A stretch of DNA of 64,000 nt from Symbiodinium natans (taxonomy: Eukaryota > Sar > Dinophyceae > Suessiales > Symbiodiniaceae). Below are positions 1 through 11,722 of this stretch, piece after piece. Position numbers and translations under genes: made by a program. The notes beneath the pieces are model-generated. The model did not search any database. It was not told the origin of the DNA and saw only the letters and a list, made by a program, of their open reading frames with translations. Numbering within the stretch: position 1 is the first letter of the stretch; each line of letters begins with the position of its first letter. The stretch lies in assembly GCA_905221605.1 (NCBI GenBank), contig CAJNDS010002706.1:1-64000 (forward strand). The letters are read 5' to 3'.

Positions 1-1434
1 TAATTCCCCGATAATCAGTGCGCGTGCAATAGAGTTCATTTTGTGGGCCTTTTAAGGGGACATTGAAGTGTCATGCAATTGATTGTATGTTTTGACTTAC
101 TATTCGACTATAGACCTAGAGATAGAACCAGCCAATTCTCTTTTCACACACGGTCTATGAAGAGCGTAGAGTGCTTGCGATTATTTGGATGGTTACGTGT
201 TCGGATTGACGGACTGGATTGATGGAGGCCATTCCCCATGCCCATGCTTCCCAACTAAGCAATAAACATTGCCACTGTTGCTTGGAAATCTTTTTCTCCA
301 TCACAAGTACTGTCGGAACGCAGAAAGCCTTGGATGAAGGATGGGGCGTCGGGTACAGCAAACTCACGGCTGGGCATTCTATCTTACAAACGCTGGTTCC
401 AGGTGCCTAGCTGCTTCACCAGCCTCTTGGTTTTCCTGCCGGGCAAAAGTTGAGCCCGCTTCTGCACTGTTTCTGATGCAGCAACCGCACATTGCGGCTG
501 TCCTCTTTTCCTCGTCCACTTCTTTTTGCAAGCGATCCTGCCGACTGCTTGCAATGAGCAACAAGATGCGCACAAGCTTAACAAGTGCTTTGTGCTGAGC
601 TACCGCGCCGCCCGTTCCAACAGCTTCTTGTGTTGCTTCTCCATTTGCTGTGCTCTGTCCTCGCGCTCTGCTAGAAAGAAGCGACGTAGAAGGAAGCCGA
701 GGCACTGCAGAATTTACGAAGAAACCCTTCCTGTCCGGCAAGGGCTTGAGATGCCCAGTGACAGCATCCAAGCGCCTGACCAGCCAAAGTTCGTGCGGCG
801 TCTGCTGGATTTGACTGACGCCCCTATACGCCCCTGCACCTCGCCGGGGCAGGGCCAATGGCCAAGACGGTGGTGGTGCCTGGCTCCACCTCCAGCGAAG
901 CACATGTGATACCAGGCCAAATCCCTGCAGCAAGCAAAGGCCCATTTTGCGTTGAACAACATCATCTTCAAGGAAAACTGCTTTTAAAACCGGCTAGGAT
1001 GTGTGAGCAGCAAGAAACAGTGCAGCTGCCGTCCTCTGTATGGCCAGCATCTTGAATGGTCTCGGCCTCAGCAAATCTGAAGTGGAGCTCAGCGGAGCTA
1101 TCGGCTACGAAGCTCCAGACGCTCCAGTGACTCCGTCCCGCACTGAGCAGCACCGCAACACGCACCAAAACATCCATATGCGTGCAACGCATGGCACCAG
1201 TGAAATGAAGATGCACTGAGTGTTGATGTGCTTTCTTGAGAAGCTCTGATGGCATGAACATTTTGCTGAGCTCTGAGCCAGAAGGCCCTTGGACCTCGCT
1301 TTTTGCAGTAGATCCTGCAATTCTGCTTCACCTTGGACACTCTGACTCGACACACCCTGCCCCGCCTGAAATCTCCCGTCCGCATCACACTCCCATCTCC
1401 GGCATCACTTCTGCAAGAGTTGATGTCAGCTCCT
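1..1434. other. No supported gene; one weak minus-strand frame
   Basis: I see no recognisable gene here. A minus-strand frame at 379-945 stays open for 188 codons. Its second half (from a segment containing LWLVRRLDAVTGHLKPLPD) has plausible codon use, but I recognise no domain and it has no convincing start. It could be an exon of a gene downstream of the PPR-pseudouridine synthase gene, or chance. The rest reads as untranslated or intergenic sequence. Confidence 0.3.
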
Positions 1435-3753
1435 TCATGTCCTACGACACATTTCTCTTGCATTCCCGAGTCTTTCGACTGAACGCCCCGCAAAGGCTGA
1501 GGTCCCCTCAATTAACTGCAGCTGTGCCAACGTCAGTTCTAGCTCTTGTGGCAGTTCTGCTGTCAGATGCACCAGCCGCCCATCAAGCCCCATGATTTGC
1601 AACTTGTAACAGTGCAAAAACAGCCGTTGGCAATTTGTATCGAAAGCCCTCTTGCCATACTGCGCGTCACCCACAATGGGGAGGCCGATGCTTGCCATGT
1701 GGACTCTGATTTGGTGCGTCCTACCTGTCAGCGGCTGGACGGACAATAAGCAGAATCGGTTCTCCATGTTTCTAGGATCCTCGTATCTGGCGCAAACCGC
1801 ATACTCAGTGACAGCGACGCTTCCTTCTTGCGAAACTTCCGAAACCCATGCCTGCAACCCTTTGGCAACTGTGCGGATACCAGTCTTCAATCTCCCATTT
1901 GTTGTCAGCTGGCGGTCGCCCGCGCACAAACACATGTAGTGCTTGTGAACCACCCTGGCGGCGAATTGAGCTTGCAGCCACCTGGTAGCGGTCGATGTTT
2001 CCGAGCCAACAGCGATGGGAAGCACGCCAGATGTTCCGTAGTCTAGGCGTGAAGCGATCGAGAGCCGGCATCTCAGCTCACCCTGAAGCTGTCTCAGAAC
2101 CTGTTCAGTAGCGGAGCCATATGGTTTGGATATTGCGAAGATTCCGGGCATTTCTGCTATGACCTGGTGAGATGTTCTTCTTAGTTCCGGATTGCTTGTG
2201 CAAACTTCTGCTTCCAGCCAAACTTGCCGCATGTTTTCCAGAAATTCACGTGCAAAGCGAGGGCCGGCTGCCTGGTGCATGCAGGCGGCAAGTGTCCCGA
2301 CTTGAACACCATTCAAGATCATTCGGGCTCGTGCCACAACCCTGACTATGTCAAGAGCCTGCTGCCACCTCTGCTGTCCTTCGAGCGAAGTCATGACCGT
2401 TCCGATAACGACAGTGTTCGCACACACAGCACGGCTCTTCATCTGATCGAGGATCCACATGGATATATTCCAGAGGCCAGGTGAGCCAGGTGCAGCTTCC
2501 GCTGGGCCCACGGTAGTGCATGATGCAAAAGTCACGGCGTCACTCTTGACTGTGTGTCGTTGAAGCTGTGACATCATGAGGTGCGACTGTTGCCAGGCTA
2601 CACTGCTTGCTGCTGCGATCGCAGCATTGCAGCTGACGGTGCTCGGGCGTACGCGCTGTGCAGGGGATTGGTGGAACACTAAACTTGCCATCTGCCAGCA
2701 GGTAGCTTTTTCTAGTCCGGACAGCACCAGGCTGACACCCGCTGCATCTCGCCACATGGCTGTTCCAAGCAACAACATGGGGAGCTGCCATTGGCTGGCA
2801 GACAGATGTGCCGATGTAGCAGCTGTAATTGCTACGTGATCCGCTTTGGTATCCATGCAAGCAGCCACATCCAACTGGTCGAGTGCTAAATGCCACGTTG
2901 CTGCTTTCGCAAACAGTGACACAGAACACCCGAGAAGCTTCACGTCAGGCTGCATGGACTGCTTGTATTCTTCACGGAGGAGTTCTCTTGCCGCTTGCCA
3001 ATGCGACTCCTGGCCTAATGCACGAATGCCCAAACTTACAACAGGGGCTTGGTTTGAGAACGAGTTCTGCCTGTGTAGCAAAACATCCTCCCATTTGCTA
3101 CTCCGTTCCAAAGCGCACAGTGCAGCACTGGCAGATATGACGTCCATCTCAACTTTTGTCGTGTCCATCGACTGAAGCAACTTCATCGCGGGCAGCCACT
3201 GACTTCCTTTCTCACAGGTGCTCAGCGCCGAATTGAAGGTGATCGTGTCAAGACTCAACATGACATCGTTGGCCCATGAGAGAAGGAGCAATCCATGCTG
3301 CCACTGCGCTGCTTTCTCACAAGCAGTGATGAAGCAGTTCAAAGTAACGGTGCTAGGTTGCAAGCGCTGGGAGGTTATTGCGGCAAGGAACGCCAGGCTC
3401 GCTTGCCACATCCGGGCTCTCGCACAGGCATTTATTGCAGAATTGTGTGCGACTATATTGGGGCTCATTCGCAATCTGCCCATGCTGTGCAAGACATGCA
3501 TGGCCTGCGCCCATGCTGCAGCCCTGGCACAGGCTGCAATTGCCGTTGCAAAATAGACGGGATGAGGTGTGACACCGGACTGCTCCAGCAATCGACAAGC
3601 CTGTTTCCACCAGGACTGAGAGGAGAGGTCCTTCAGCTGAGCTGCGAATTGGGGGCAGAATGCTTGTGGCGCTTGTGGCACTCGAAGAGCAGCACGAAGA
3701 GCCGCAGCGACAGCATCGCCAAGGTGATCGCTTTGAGGAAGCAAGGGGTCCAT
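1435..3753 (-). CDS. PPR protein fused to RluA/RluD-type pseudouridine synthase
   Basis: A single uninterrupted frame of 772 codons starting at a true ATG. Residues about 60-500 are degenerate pentatricopeptide repeats with 35-residue spacing; recurring cores are of the type AIAACARAAAW, SAINACARARMW, FITACEKAAQW and SALSTCEKGSQW, a wording common in dinoflagellate PPR proteins. Residues about 535-745 form an RluA/RluD-family pseudouridine synthase domain: GIFAISKPYG, the catalytic-loop segment ASRLDYGTSG (catalytic Asp571), and RTHQIRVHMASIGLPIVGD at 678-697. PPR arrays bind organelle RNA one base per repeat, and RluA-family enzymes convert uridine to pseudouridine, so the protein probably modifies a specific chloroplast or mitochondrial RNA site (inference). 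The usual His of the HRLD motif is Ser here. No S4 domain is visible. The N-terminus is not a strong transit peptide, so an upstream exon is possible. Confidence 0.9.
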   Translation of the reverse strand: MDPLLPQSDHLGDAVAAALRAALRVPQAPQAFCPQFAAQLKDLSSQSWWKQACRLLEQSGVTPHPVYFATAIAACARAAAWAQAMHVLHSMGRLRMSPNIVAHNSAINACARARMWQASLAFLAAITSQRLQPSTVTLNCFITACEKAAQWQHGLLLLSWANDVMLSLDTITFNSALSTCEKGSQWLPAMKLLQSMDTTKVEMDVISASAALCALERSSKWEDVLLHRQNSFSNQAPVVSLGIRALGQESHWQAARELLREEYKQSMQPDVKLLGCSVSLFAKAATWHLALDQLDVAACMDTKADHVAITAATSAHLSASQWQLPMLLLGTAMWRDAAGVSLVLSGLEKATCWQMASLVFHQSPAQRVRPSTVSCNAAIAAASSVAWQQSHLMMSQLQRHTVKSDAVTFASCTTVGPAEAAPGSPGLWNISMWILDQMKSRAVCANTVVIGTVMTSLEGQQRWQQALDIVRVVARARMILNGVQVGTLAACMHQAAGPRFAREFLENMRQVWLEAEVCTSNPELRRTSHQVIAEMPGIFAISKPYGSATEQVLRQLQGELRCRLSIASRLDYGTSGVLPIAVGSETSTATRWLQAQFAARVVHKHYMCLCAGDRQLTTNGRLKTGIRTVAKGLQAWVSEVSQEGSVAVTEYAVCARYEDPRNMENRFCLLSVQPLTGRTHQIRVHMASIGLPIVGDAQYGKRAFDTNCQRLFLHCYKLQIMGLDGRLVHLTAELPQELELTLAQLQLIEGTSAFAGRSVERLGNAREMCRRT

Positions 3754-4016
3754 TGTGCCCTTGGGCCCAGGGTCGCTCGCTTCGGTTTCAAAGTCAAGGG
3801 CTTCCCCCGTCTTTTTTGCCCTTTTTTTAATACATGTGCATCTGCAGTATTGAATATGCTGCAGTGCACCTTCTGGCCGTGTACATGCTTAGATCCGGGG
3901 GTGAGGGCCCTTCAGTCATTGCATTTTTGTGCTTGAAAACCTCGGATACCTCGGCAACTCAAGACATGGCCTTCGACCTGTTCAAGAAAAACCTCACAGC
4001 CCCCCGCAAAGCAAGC

Positions 4017-4876
4017 CTAAGAGGAGTGAACGGCGCAAGTATTCCCGCCAAACGTTGGCGCTAGTTTGGGGCGACGCAAGCGTGGGGCGCGGCTGTCCGT
4101 CTTCAATGTTACCTTCTTCGATCCAGACCTGAAGGTCCAAAGGTCAAGGCAGCGGTCATCTCCATATGGAATTTGGCTTGCCTTCTGAGGTTCCTGCTCT
4201 TCCCAATCTTTAAGATCTCGCCACCTGAAGGGGATGCTCTTATTCAGATAACTACCGCCTCCCAAGATTGCAATGTGTTGCCATAATTGCCACTTCAACG
4301 TCATCCATAGCTGCTTAGGACTGGCATTGATTTGTGAGGGTCGGGCGCTGAATGTGTCACGGAATGGTGCACGGCGTGGCCGACCTCTAAGACATGTCAA
4401 ATGACACAGGAGAAGTGCCAAACTTGCAGTTCTTGTGATGCTCAGTGGCCTGAGCCGCAACCTTGCCGATGGACATGTTGAGATCCTAAGTGATCTTGCA
4501 CATCGGGTGCGCGGTGTTAACTTTGTGCAAGTGCCAAGGGCCCCACGTTGCGCACACATATGATGAGCTTCCACTCTTCTCCATCTGGCCCAGGGCAAGT
4601 ACATGCAACTGGGGTAGTCAAGCAAACGCGCAGTGCCTTCATCATCTTCCTCTTCATCCTCCTTGCAGAGTTAACAGCATCTACCCAGGCACCGTCCGCA
4701 ACGTGGCCTCCCTGGACATATGGAGATGCTGGAGGCGGGTGCAGTTTCGCTGGCGTTGCTTTCCCGATCCAGTTCTTCTCTGATGATCTGCACGGCGATT
4801 GCGAGAGCTGAGCTTGAGAGAGGCGAGAGAGGTGAGTAAGCGGATTCTGGAGAGTTGGCTTTAGAGCTATCATCAC
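4017..4876 (-). CDS. Unassigned exon-like frames
   Basis: Two minus-strand stretches have protein-like composition. One at about 4017-4400 includes ARPSQINASPKQLWMTLKW followed by a Trp-rich segment. The other at about 4640-4810 has an amphipathic start (AIAVQIIREELDRE), a CGRCLGRCC cluster and an acidic run. They lie in frames that do not connect directly, so an intron between them is needed. I recognise no family. They may be exons of one small gene upstream of the PPR-pseudouridine synthase gene, or decayed sequence. Confidence 0.25.
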
Positions 4877-5160
4877 AAAGTTGAGGGTGGGGCTAGAGGG
4901 CTAAGTTGAGGTTTGAGAAGACTGAAAGCCGAATGAGCCGTGTTATTTACTCTGTATGATTTCCCCGCCCCCAAACAGTTTACTGTAGGGTTTCCTGTTT
5001 CTTTCTAAGAATTCCGACCTAGCCGGATGGCTCGGCCGGCTTCCTGGGCTGCTTGTCTTTGTCATTCCCGTATATTTGATACCTTCGAAGTCTCGGGGTA
5101 AGCCAATATGCACGGGGTCTTCGCTGGTGTAATGGTTGAAGTAAGAACCCTCGGAACCCT

Positions 5161-5826
5161 TCAGTACTGGTTCTTGCGTGGACGCTTTCCGCGAGAGCTC
5201 ACTTTTTGTGTGCTCTGTTTTTTTTTACGGGGGGAACTTTTGCTTCTGCTTCTGTAGGTTTGTCGTAGGGTTTTAGTAGAGTATGAAATCGGTGCGGCTG
5301 AGCTTCCGGAGCTAGAGGCCTCGACGTCCAGCATGCCGCGCTTCCGCAGAGCTTCCGAGTTTGTGTCTTCGTCAACCGTCGCGGAAGACCCCTCGCTTTG
5401 CTTTCGAGCCGTAGTGTCGTAGTAAGTGTACTGCTTGCTATAGCAGCCTTGTTGCTGTAGAATAGCTACGCAGTGCACAACGTATCTGTTCTGCGAGAGC
5501 TTCCGCTTACACGTGCTTCCGTCAGCCCTTCCACATGGTTTCGCGGCCAGAGTCCCGTGCCCGTTTCCGGCCTTATTTCCATTTTTTTTGACTAACCGTG
5601 AAAAGACACAAGCCCGCTCGAGTATTCCCACCGCAACCATGCCAAAGGCGTCCAAGAGACCTGTCGAATGGAACCCAATCCTGTCGCTCGCAGTAATCAG
5701 CATTTTACATGATGGTTTCTGCCGTCTGCGCCTGCCACCAACTCCTTCAGTACTGTTCGCCTGTAGGAGCGCAGGACGGTCCTTGGCTTGTTCCAGCAGT
5801 TGTCTTGTGAAACGCAGTTGCAGCAT
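5161..5826 (-). CDS. Unassigned frame with basic C-terminal tail
   Basis: A 221-codon open frame with no recognised domain. The last 40 residues are rich in Arg, Lys and Ser (for example YRSRSKSSPRKKKQ) and would suit a nuclear or RNA-associated tail. The middle contains a Ser/Ala/Glu-rich disordered stretch. Splice-like sites occur inside the frame, so the real exon may be only the C-terminal part (about 5161-5500). It could also be a chance frame. Confidence 0.25.
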   Translation of the reverse strand: MLQLRFTRQLLEQAKDRPALLQANSTEGVGGRRRRQKPSCKMLITASDRIGFHSTGLLDAFGMVAVGILERACVFSRLVKKNGNKAGNGHGTLAAKPCGRADGSTCKRKLSQNRYVVHCVAILQQQGCYSKQYTYYDTTARKQSEGSSATVDEDTNSEALRKRGMLDVEASSSGSSAAPISYSTKTLRQTYRSRSKSSPRKKKQSTQKVSSRGKRPRKNQY

Positions 5827-7141
5827 GCTGCTTTGAGAAGCCGATCTCTATGGCTGGGACAGAGTTCTTCGGCGACGAAGTCTGCGCGGGGCCTACAAAC
5901 AAGCACTTGCCAGGACTGTACACGGACCAGATGAAAGCAACCACAAAGTAGTCATGCTTCCGCATACGACGCACACGGCATGAGCATGCTCGTCCAGCCT
6001 GCCCGGCTAGCATCTGCAAAGAATGGTTTAGTCAGCGTCTGCATGCATGGGAGACCTTTCTTGTCCACTCATGTTTCGAAGCCGGCCGTTGTCCTTGCTC
6101 TGCCGCATGAATTCCATTGTGTTGCTGCACGTATGCCTCTCGCATAGCTGTTAACGGAATGTCCATCGACAAGCTCAAGTACTCGAGTCAAAACGACAGA
6201 AACCGGACATGAAAACCTGGTCCGGTACAAGATCATCAAGGACACGAGCATGTTCTCAACTTGCAAAGCTCAACTAAAGTCTCCATTGGATTAGAGGAAA
6301 TATTTCGAAAAAAACTGCTGCGTGGCTCTTCTGGGAAAGCATGTACACGATGACTAGAGAAGCAGGAGGTGCAACAGCATTTGCAGAACAGTCCAAGAGC
6401 GCTAAGCTAAACACTCAAGGCGGGGTATGGCAACATGACGCGTTTAACGATGAGAGAGTGGATCTTGCATGCGTCATCGCGAGCCAATGGTGACTCAAAG
6501 GGAGCCAAGCTTGCACATAGTTGTGGGGGTCGAGTGGGGCATGTGGCGCAGTCCTCCCAGTGGCCTGCCTCCCAAAGGGCACTGGGGAAAGGTCGAGCCG
6601 AAGCAAGCTGGGTGAGCCCACCACCATATACAAGCCACCCTGATGACCAGCGATAAGCTACACGGTAGCTTCCAACCAATCAACTCGTCTACCGAGGGCT
6701 ACCACACCAGATCTGTTCCCTGCGCCCATCCTTCCTGTCAGGCTCCTGGCTTCTTGAACATGAGAAAGGTTGCGACCTAGCCTTCCCAAAGCAGTCAGAG
6801 GAGTGAGCAGTGAGGAGCTTTCTTATCTGTCTGCAGTCTCTTGATGGGTCTGAAACACGAGCAACTAAAATTACGGCGTTGCTCTAACATGTTCTAGCAT
6901 GGTGACACGCAACTACTATTAGAATAACTCCTGCACGCTTCGTCTCACAAAGTCGCCGAGTCTTGAGTATGTCGATCATGCCTGGCATGGCCGAGTCTGA
7001 CTTGAGGCACAGGAATTTTGCACCACACTGCAACCAAGTTGCACTTCGGCATGGAGGTCGATGCCAACCATCGAAGGTGCCGATATGACACACATTCACG
7101 AATCTAGGCACACATCAGAGAGGCAGTGCTGCTCCTGAAGC
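5827..7141. other. No gene seen
   Basis: Short frames occur on both strands, but none has a convincing length, composition or motif. I see nothing beyond ordinary intergenic or intronic sequence. Confidence 0.4.
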
Positions 7142-8164
7142 TCATGACTTCTGGCATTGAAGATCTGAGCCTTGTGGGGCTGATGGCAGCACATCAGAGC
7201 CCGGAATGCTAGCACTCTCACGATCCATGAGGACGGCCGCGATTCTTTCGGCCAAAGCTGCTTCATCTGCATGGAAGGCCATCCAAGAAGTGGTAGTAGT
7301 ATCTGCAGTGCTGCATTCTGAAGCAGCTTCGCAGTTTGTGAGCGTGTCCTTTCGCATCATGCTTGATGCGACCAGGTACGGTTTAAGCAAGTCCTCCATA
7401 GCTTTCTGCGGGTAGGAAGAACCCCTGGAGCTTCGCGATTCACCGGGATCACAGTTATTATCAATGAACACGTCCCAAATAGACGAGGGAGGTGCTTGTC
7501 GAGCTGGGCAAGCTTGAGATGACAGCGCATCTCGCAGCCCCCTATTCATGGCCATCTGGTGCCACAGGCGCTGCTGCAGCTGATTTGGCTGGCTGTGTTG
7601 CAGAGCTTGTGTTGGATGTGATGGTTTGGAGCCCTGTGGCTGCGAACCTGCACACTGTCGAAAGGTCAGGTCTGCTGCGGGATGCTGCACCTGAGAGAAC
7701 GGACGGAGGCCTAGAATCATGCCAGGTGGTGGCCAAGGCCCCCAAGGGTGCATCCAAGGGGGCACCAGCCCACTCTCCAAGAAAGGCTGGGGGCGTAGGG
7801 AGACTTCCGGTCCAAAGCCTTGGGGGCCTTGCCGAACTGGTCCATCATGCCGAGTTGCCGCTTTTGCGGCTGCTTTCGCAGGTCTCTTTGGCCGAGCGTT
7901 TGGATTCTTGCGATTCTTTGGGAGGCCTCCTGACTTGGGCTTCGGCTTACCCTCCATGCCCTCCTGCCCTGGTGGCCCTTTTCCCTCCATCGACTGTTCC
8001 AAGTCGCACTTGTCGCACTGCCCTGGCTGGTCTGTCTGGCATGCCTGGCTTCCAATGTCCCCGTTGGTGACGGACGGTGCTTCCGACATGGCGCGGCCAC
8101 AGCAGAAAATAACAGCTTTCGAAATGCTCTTGCCTGAATGATGCTGCAATCCATGCCGAAGCAT
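7142..8164 (-). CDS. Hypothetical low-complexity protein
   Basis: An open frame of 340 codons. An internal ATG at 8089 (MSEAPSV) is a reasonable alternative start. The first part is Gly/Pro/Lys-rich (KPKPKSGGLPKNRKN, RPKRPAKAAAKAA), the middle is Pro/Trp/Gln-rich, and the C-terminal 100 residues look more ordered, with an amphipathic segment around ADEAALAERIAAVLM before the stop. I recognise no domain. The composition suggests a mostly disordered protein; nucleic-acid binding is possible from the basic Pro/Ala stretch, but this is a guess. Confidence 0.4.
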   Translation of the reverse strand: MLRHGLQHHSGKSISKAVIFCCGRAMSEAPSVTNGDIGSQACQTDQPGQCDKCDLEQSMEGKGPPGQEGMEGKPKPKSGGLPKNRKNPNARPKRPAKAAAKAATRHDGPVRQGPQGFGPEVSLRPQPFLESGLVPPWMHPWGPWPPPGMILGLRPFSQVQHPAADLTFRQCAGSQPQGSKPSHPTQALQHSQPNQLQQRLWHQMAMNRGLRDALSSQACPARQAPPSSIWDVFIDNNCDPGESRSSRGSSYPQKAMEDLLKPYLVASSMMRKDTLTNCEAASECSTADTTTTSWMAFHADEAALAERIAAVLMDRESASIPGSDVLPSAPQGSDLQCQKS

Positions 8165-8188
8165 TGTGCAGTTGTGTCATCCAGTCTG

Positions 8189-8647
8189 CTATGCTAGTTC
8201 ACAAGGGTTCCTGACTATTGCACTCATGATTGCGACGGCCTGCAGCCGAGTCAGATCGAGTACAGATATCATGAGGTCATGCCTCAACTCCTCCACGTTA
8301 GCAGACTCAGCACGGTTCATCAGGGTGCCAAGCATGGCTTCAGCAAGCTGGTGAATCCATCTTGCATTTTCCCCGTAGCGTGACATAGGCGATGTTCTGC
8401 CGATTCTCCGAGTTGAAGCTTTGGGCCTGTATGGGCCTAAGGGACCTGCTAAGCTGCCGAGGGCAGCAGGTGTTCCGCCGCGTCGACACTTGCTCCCTAC
8501 ATTTCTCAGCATCAGCAGCTTAGGTACGTGCTTTCTCGTCATCTGCTTTGTGTTCGTACATGGACCCTCCTCTGTCTGATTACGAACGTTCAATCGCTCC
8601 CCTTCCCATTCAAAGCATGGCCGACTCGGGCGCCCTTGTTCAGCCAC
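8189..8647 (-). CDS. Possible upstream exon, unassigned
   Basis: A 152-codon minus-strand frame immediately upstream of the previous one. Its C-terminal third (WIHQLAEAMLGTLMNR, then MISVLDLTRLQAVAIMSAIV) looks helical and genuinely coded. The N-terminal part is not convincing. It may be an exon of the 7142-8164 gene, joined by an intron near 8165-8200, or of a separate gene. No domain recognised. Confidence 0.25.
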   Translation of the reverse strand: MAEQGRPSRPCFEWEGERLNVRNQTEEGPCTNTKQMTRKHVPKLLMLRNVGSKCRRGGTPAALGSLAGPLGPYRPKASTRRIGRTSPMSRYGENARWIHQLAEAMLGTLMNRAESANVEELRHDLMISVLDLTRLQAVAIMSAIVRNPCELA

Positions 8648-11600
8648 CAGGTGGAGGGGTGATTTGCTTCATGACCTCTCTCAAGAGCATCGTCCTTGTT
8701 TAACCAAGGCTGCAAGTAAGTAATGCACACTTCTGCCGAGGCAGGCGCAGGTAGGATGATGGCGGAAGGACGCAGCTGAACATTACTGCCTTGGAACAAC
8801 TCGAGCGAGGTGTGCGGAAGGTTAAAGTGGTCGAGTCATAATACAGTTAATCACACACATTGTCGCTGGGAGCTTTGCAATAGTTTTGCAATCTGGTGGT
8901 GCCCTAGGCTTCCTTGGAAATCCCAAATGATCCCAAATCTTTGGGTAAAGTTTCCCCTCGGCCTCCTTCTAGTGTTGTGGCGGCATGTCCGTGCAGGCGC
9001 ACATTGAGAGTATAACAATGATGAACGACATATGTGTTCTACGTTGTACTTGGATCTTTCGGGGTTGTGCTTGCCAAACGATGCCCCGTGATGCCCCTCC
9101 CAATCCACCAATCCACCTTGCTCATGTTGGGGCATGCCTGAACCGGCCTACCTACGACATCGTGCATCGCAACTGCTTCCAATGCCGACATACCTCCATT
9201 CATTTCACATCAAGCAAACTCGATGTGAAAGTTCTCATGACTAGGGCTTTCTGAGAACTTGACTCCCGTACCAGCTTCTTGCAGATCTTTGCACTTGCTA
9301 AGCCTCGGCAGACTGCTGCTAGCATGCGTTCAACCGTAGTAGCCCTCCAGCATCAAAAACTGAGCGATGATGCGAGCAGAATCGTGCAAATGTCTGTGTG
9401 TGAGAAACGTTGCTGCATGCTATTTGCACTATGAACCTATGAATCCAAGCGCCCTGTACGCTGCTTCGTTGTGGTCCCATTCGGACCGACTCTCCAGTAC
9501 TTCTCTATAGTTCACCGACAACACCTGAAGACCCATGACCCATACTGCAGACCTGCCAGAAGGCACGGCAATTCATGGTCGTGTTTGCAAATTCCCACCA
9601 GTACTCGCACTTTCTAAGTCTTCGTCTCCGGATCTGTCGGCGCTCCGCTCCCGGAATTTGATGCGCTCGCTGCGCTTCCGCCTTCTTTCAACCTCAAGAC
9701 TCTCAATCGTGGGATGGTTGCCATACAATCCATTTCGACCCGAAGCAGCAAGGACAAGCCATGCGCCAATTGGATCCAATTGCTCCGTGGTGACTTTTCA
9801 GGCCCAGGCTCAGCATTCAAAGGCCTGTCCCGCAGAAGTTGGGCCACGTCGCTATCAACTAATGCCTCAGTGGCCCTGCAGCTGCTTGCACTCAGCTGCG
9901 CCTCAACCGTATGTACGAAAAAAACCTTCTACCACAATACCTGCGGGGTGGAACAACAGAGCATGATCCAAGGTCCATGCTGATGTTGACAGTAGCTCCT
10001 CCGGCCATCCACCAGCAGCAGAGCTCTAATCAATCTAACCGATAAAGTTAGAACACGTTAGAGCTCGGCTATGCAAAATCAAAAGCAGGTTCTGCTGTCC
10101 GGCGCAATGGAATGCCACTCGAGGCTTTCAGGACCTTGGGCTTTCCGGCGCTGTTTTGCACTGTGCTATGCATTGCCTCTTGGCCCGTAGCAGACCACGG
10201 CGTTGCGGTACGAGCCCTTCAGCCTCAGTGCATTGCAGCTACTTGAAGAAGCAGAGAGAAGCGAGAATGTGTTTTGACACACAACAAGCTTAGGGATCTG
10301 ACGGTACAAGTTTGCAGGATGCAAAGTCAGCAAGGGGAAGTCCCAACAAGCTCACTGACATTTCCTGCATACAACATCTCTCGTGACACCAGTGGTCTGC
10401 AAGAGTGCGCATCGCATGCTGTCCACAGAACCACAATCTGCATGTAGGCGCAACTTATTTGGGTGTTTGATTGGCCAGCTGCGGCCAGCTAGTCACCTAG
10501 TCACAGTCGTGCTCCTCGTACACTTGCTGGAGGTACTCAGGGTACACCACCTGTTGATTCGTACGAAACGACAGGGGAACAGCATGTGTTGCGAGAAACA
10601 CCTTCGATCACAAGGCACATCGAACTCTCAAAGGCAACCGCATCAGAGCCAGGCAGAGGAAGCATGATGTCCTCGATGACAGCAGGACTGGCGGCACACT
10701 GTTTCGGAGAATTGTTCAAGACGTTCGCGTTTTTCGTGGCCCCAGCTGTCTTGAGATGCAGCCAGCAAAGGATTGCAGGGCATTGCAGGGGCTTGTCGGC
10801 TCATGCTTGCGGCTGATTGGCCGATGGAAGCATTCTGTTATCATGAGCTTCGCACCCTATGATGATTCCAGATGCTGGAGTTATTCTGAATGGCAGCCTC
10901 CAATGGACGAGCAGGCTGAGGCAGCCACAGTCAATTTCGCCGAAGAGACATCCTCACCCGAAAGCGCCCGCCTGTATTTGCCCCTTTGCTCCGTCAGAAG
11001 TGTTCACGGGATCGAGGCAAGTGTTCCACTTACTAGGGACTAAGAACCGGGCACACTTGGCAGGCTTTGCGTCTCATGGTCGTCTTCCGACAAGTCGTCC
11101 TGATTTAGCACTTGGATATACTTGAATTTCCAAATTTTGGCCATATGCCTTGCCAATCGATTCGCACGATGCGGCTGGCATTTCACGATGACTTGTGGCG
11201 GTATGGGTTGAACTTGCTAGAGACTTGCGCAGTTTGGTGCATTCGGACAAAGCCAACACATCTACACACGTAGTTGACCAGAGCATCTAAGAACACACTA
11301 AAACTGCACAAGCAAGCTCATAATGCGCACTAGCGTGTTCTGTACATAGATTTGGTGGAGCTATTTGTAGTCTCCACATGCCAGCCGCGCTGTGATGCAG
11401 GCATGAAACAAAAGAGTGTCGTCCCCCTGAAGTCTTTATAAAACATTCAACATATATTCTGCTCTGCATCTCGCACGGCATCCCAGGCAGCAGGTGTCAC
11501 TTGTGGCATCTCGCCTCAGCTGCTTGATTCCGATCAGAAGCCAGCAGCCTCAAGCGTAATACTGGCATGGTATTAAACATGCATGGCACCGAGGCTGTCC

Positions 11601-11722
11601 AAGATGCAATTGTACGTATCTTGCAGGGGCCTCAGGCTCAACAGTCTCCTCTTGGACAGCGCCGGAGAGTGCCAGTGTTTTTGGGTGAAACAAAGATGGA
11701 CAAAGGCTGTAAGCCGCACGAA
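8648..11722. other. Mostly non-coding; one exon-like frame near 9573-9779
   Basis: Three kilobases without a recognisable gene. A minus-strand frame at 9573-9779 contains a charged segment (EVERRRKRSERIKFRERSAD followed by an acidic stretch) that reads like a short coiled-coil exon, but I cannot link it to neighbours. Everything else consists of short frames on both strands. Confidence 0.3.
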
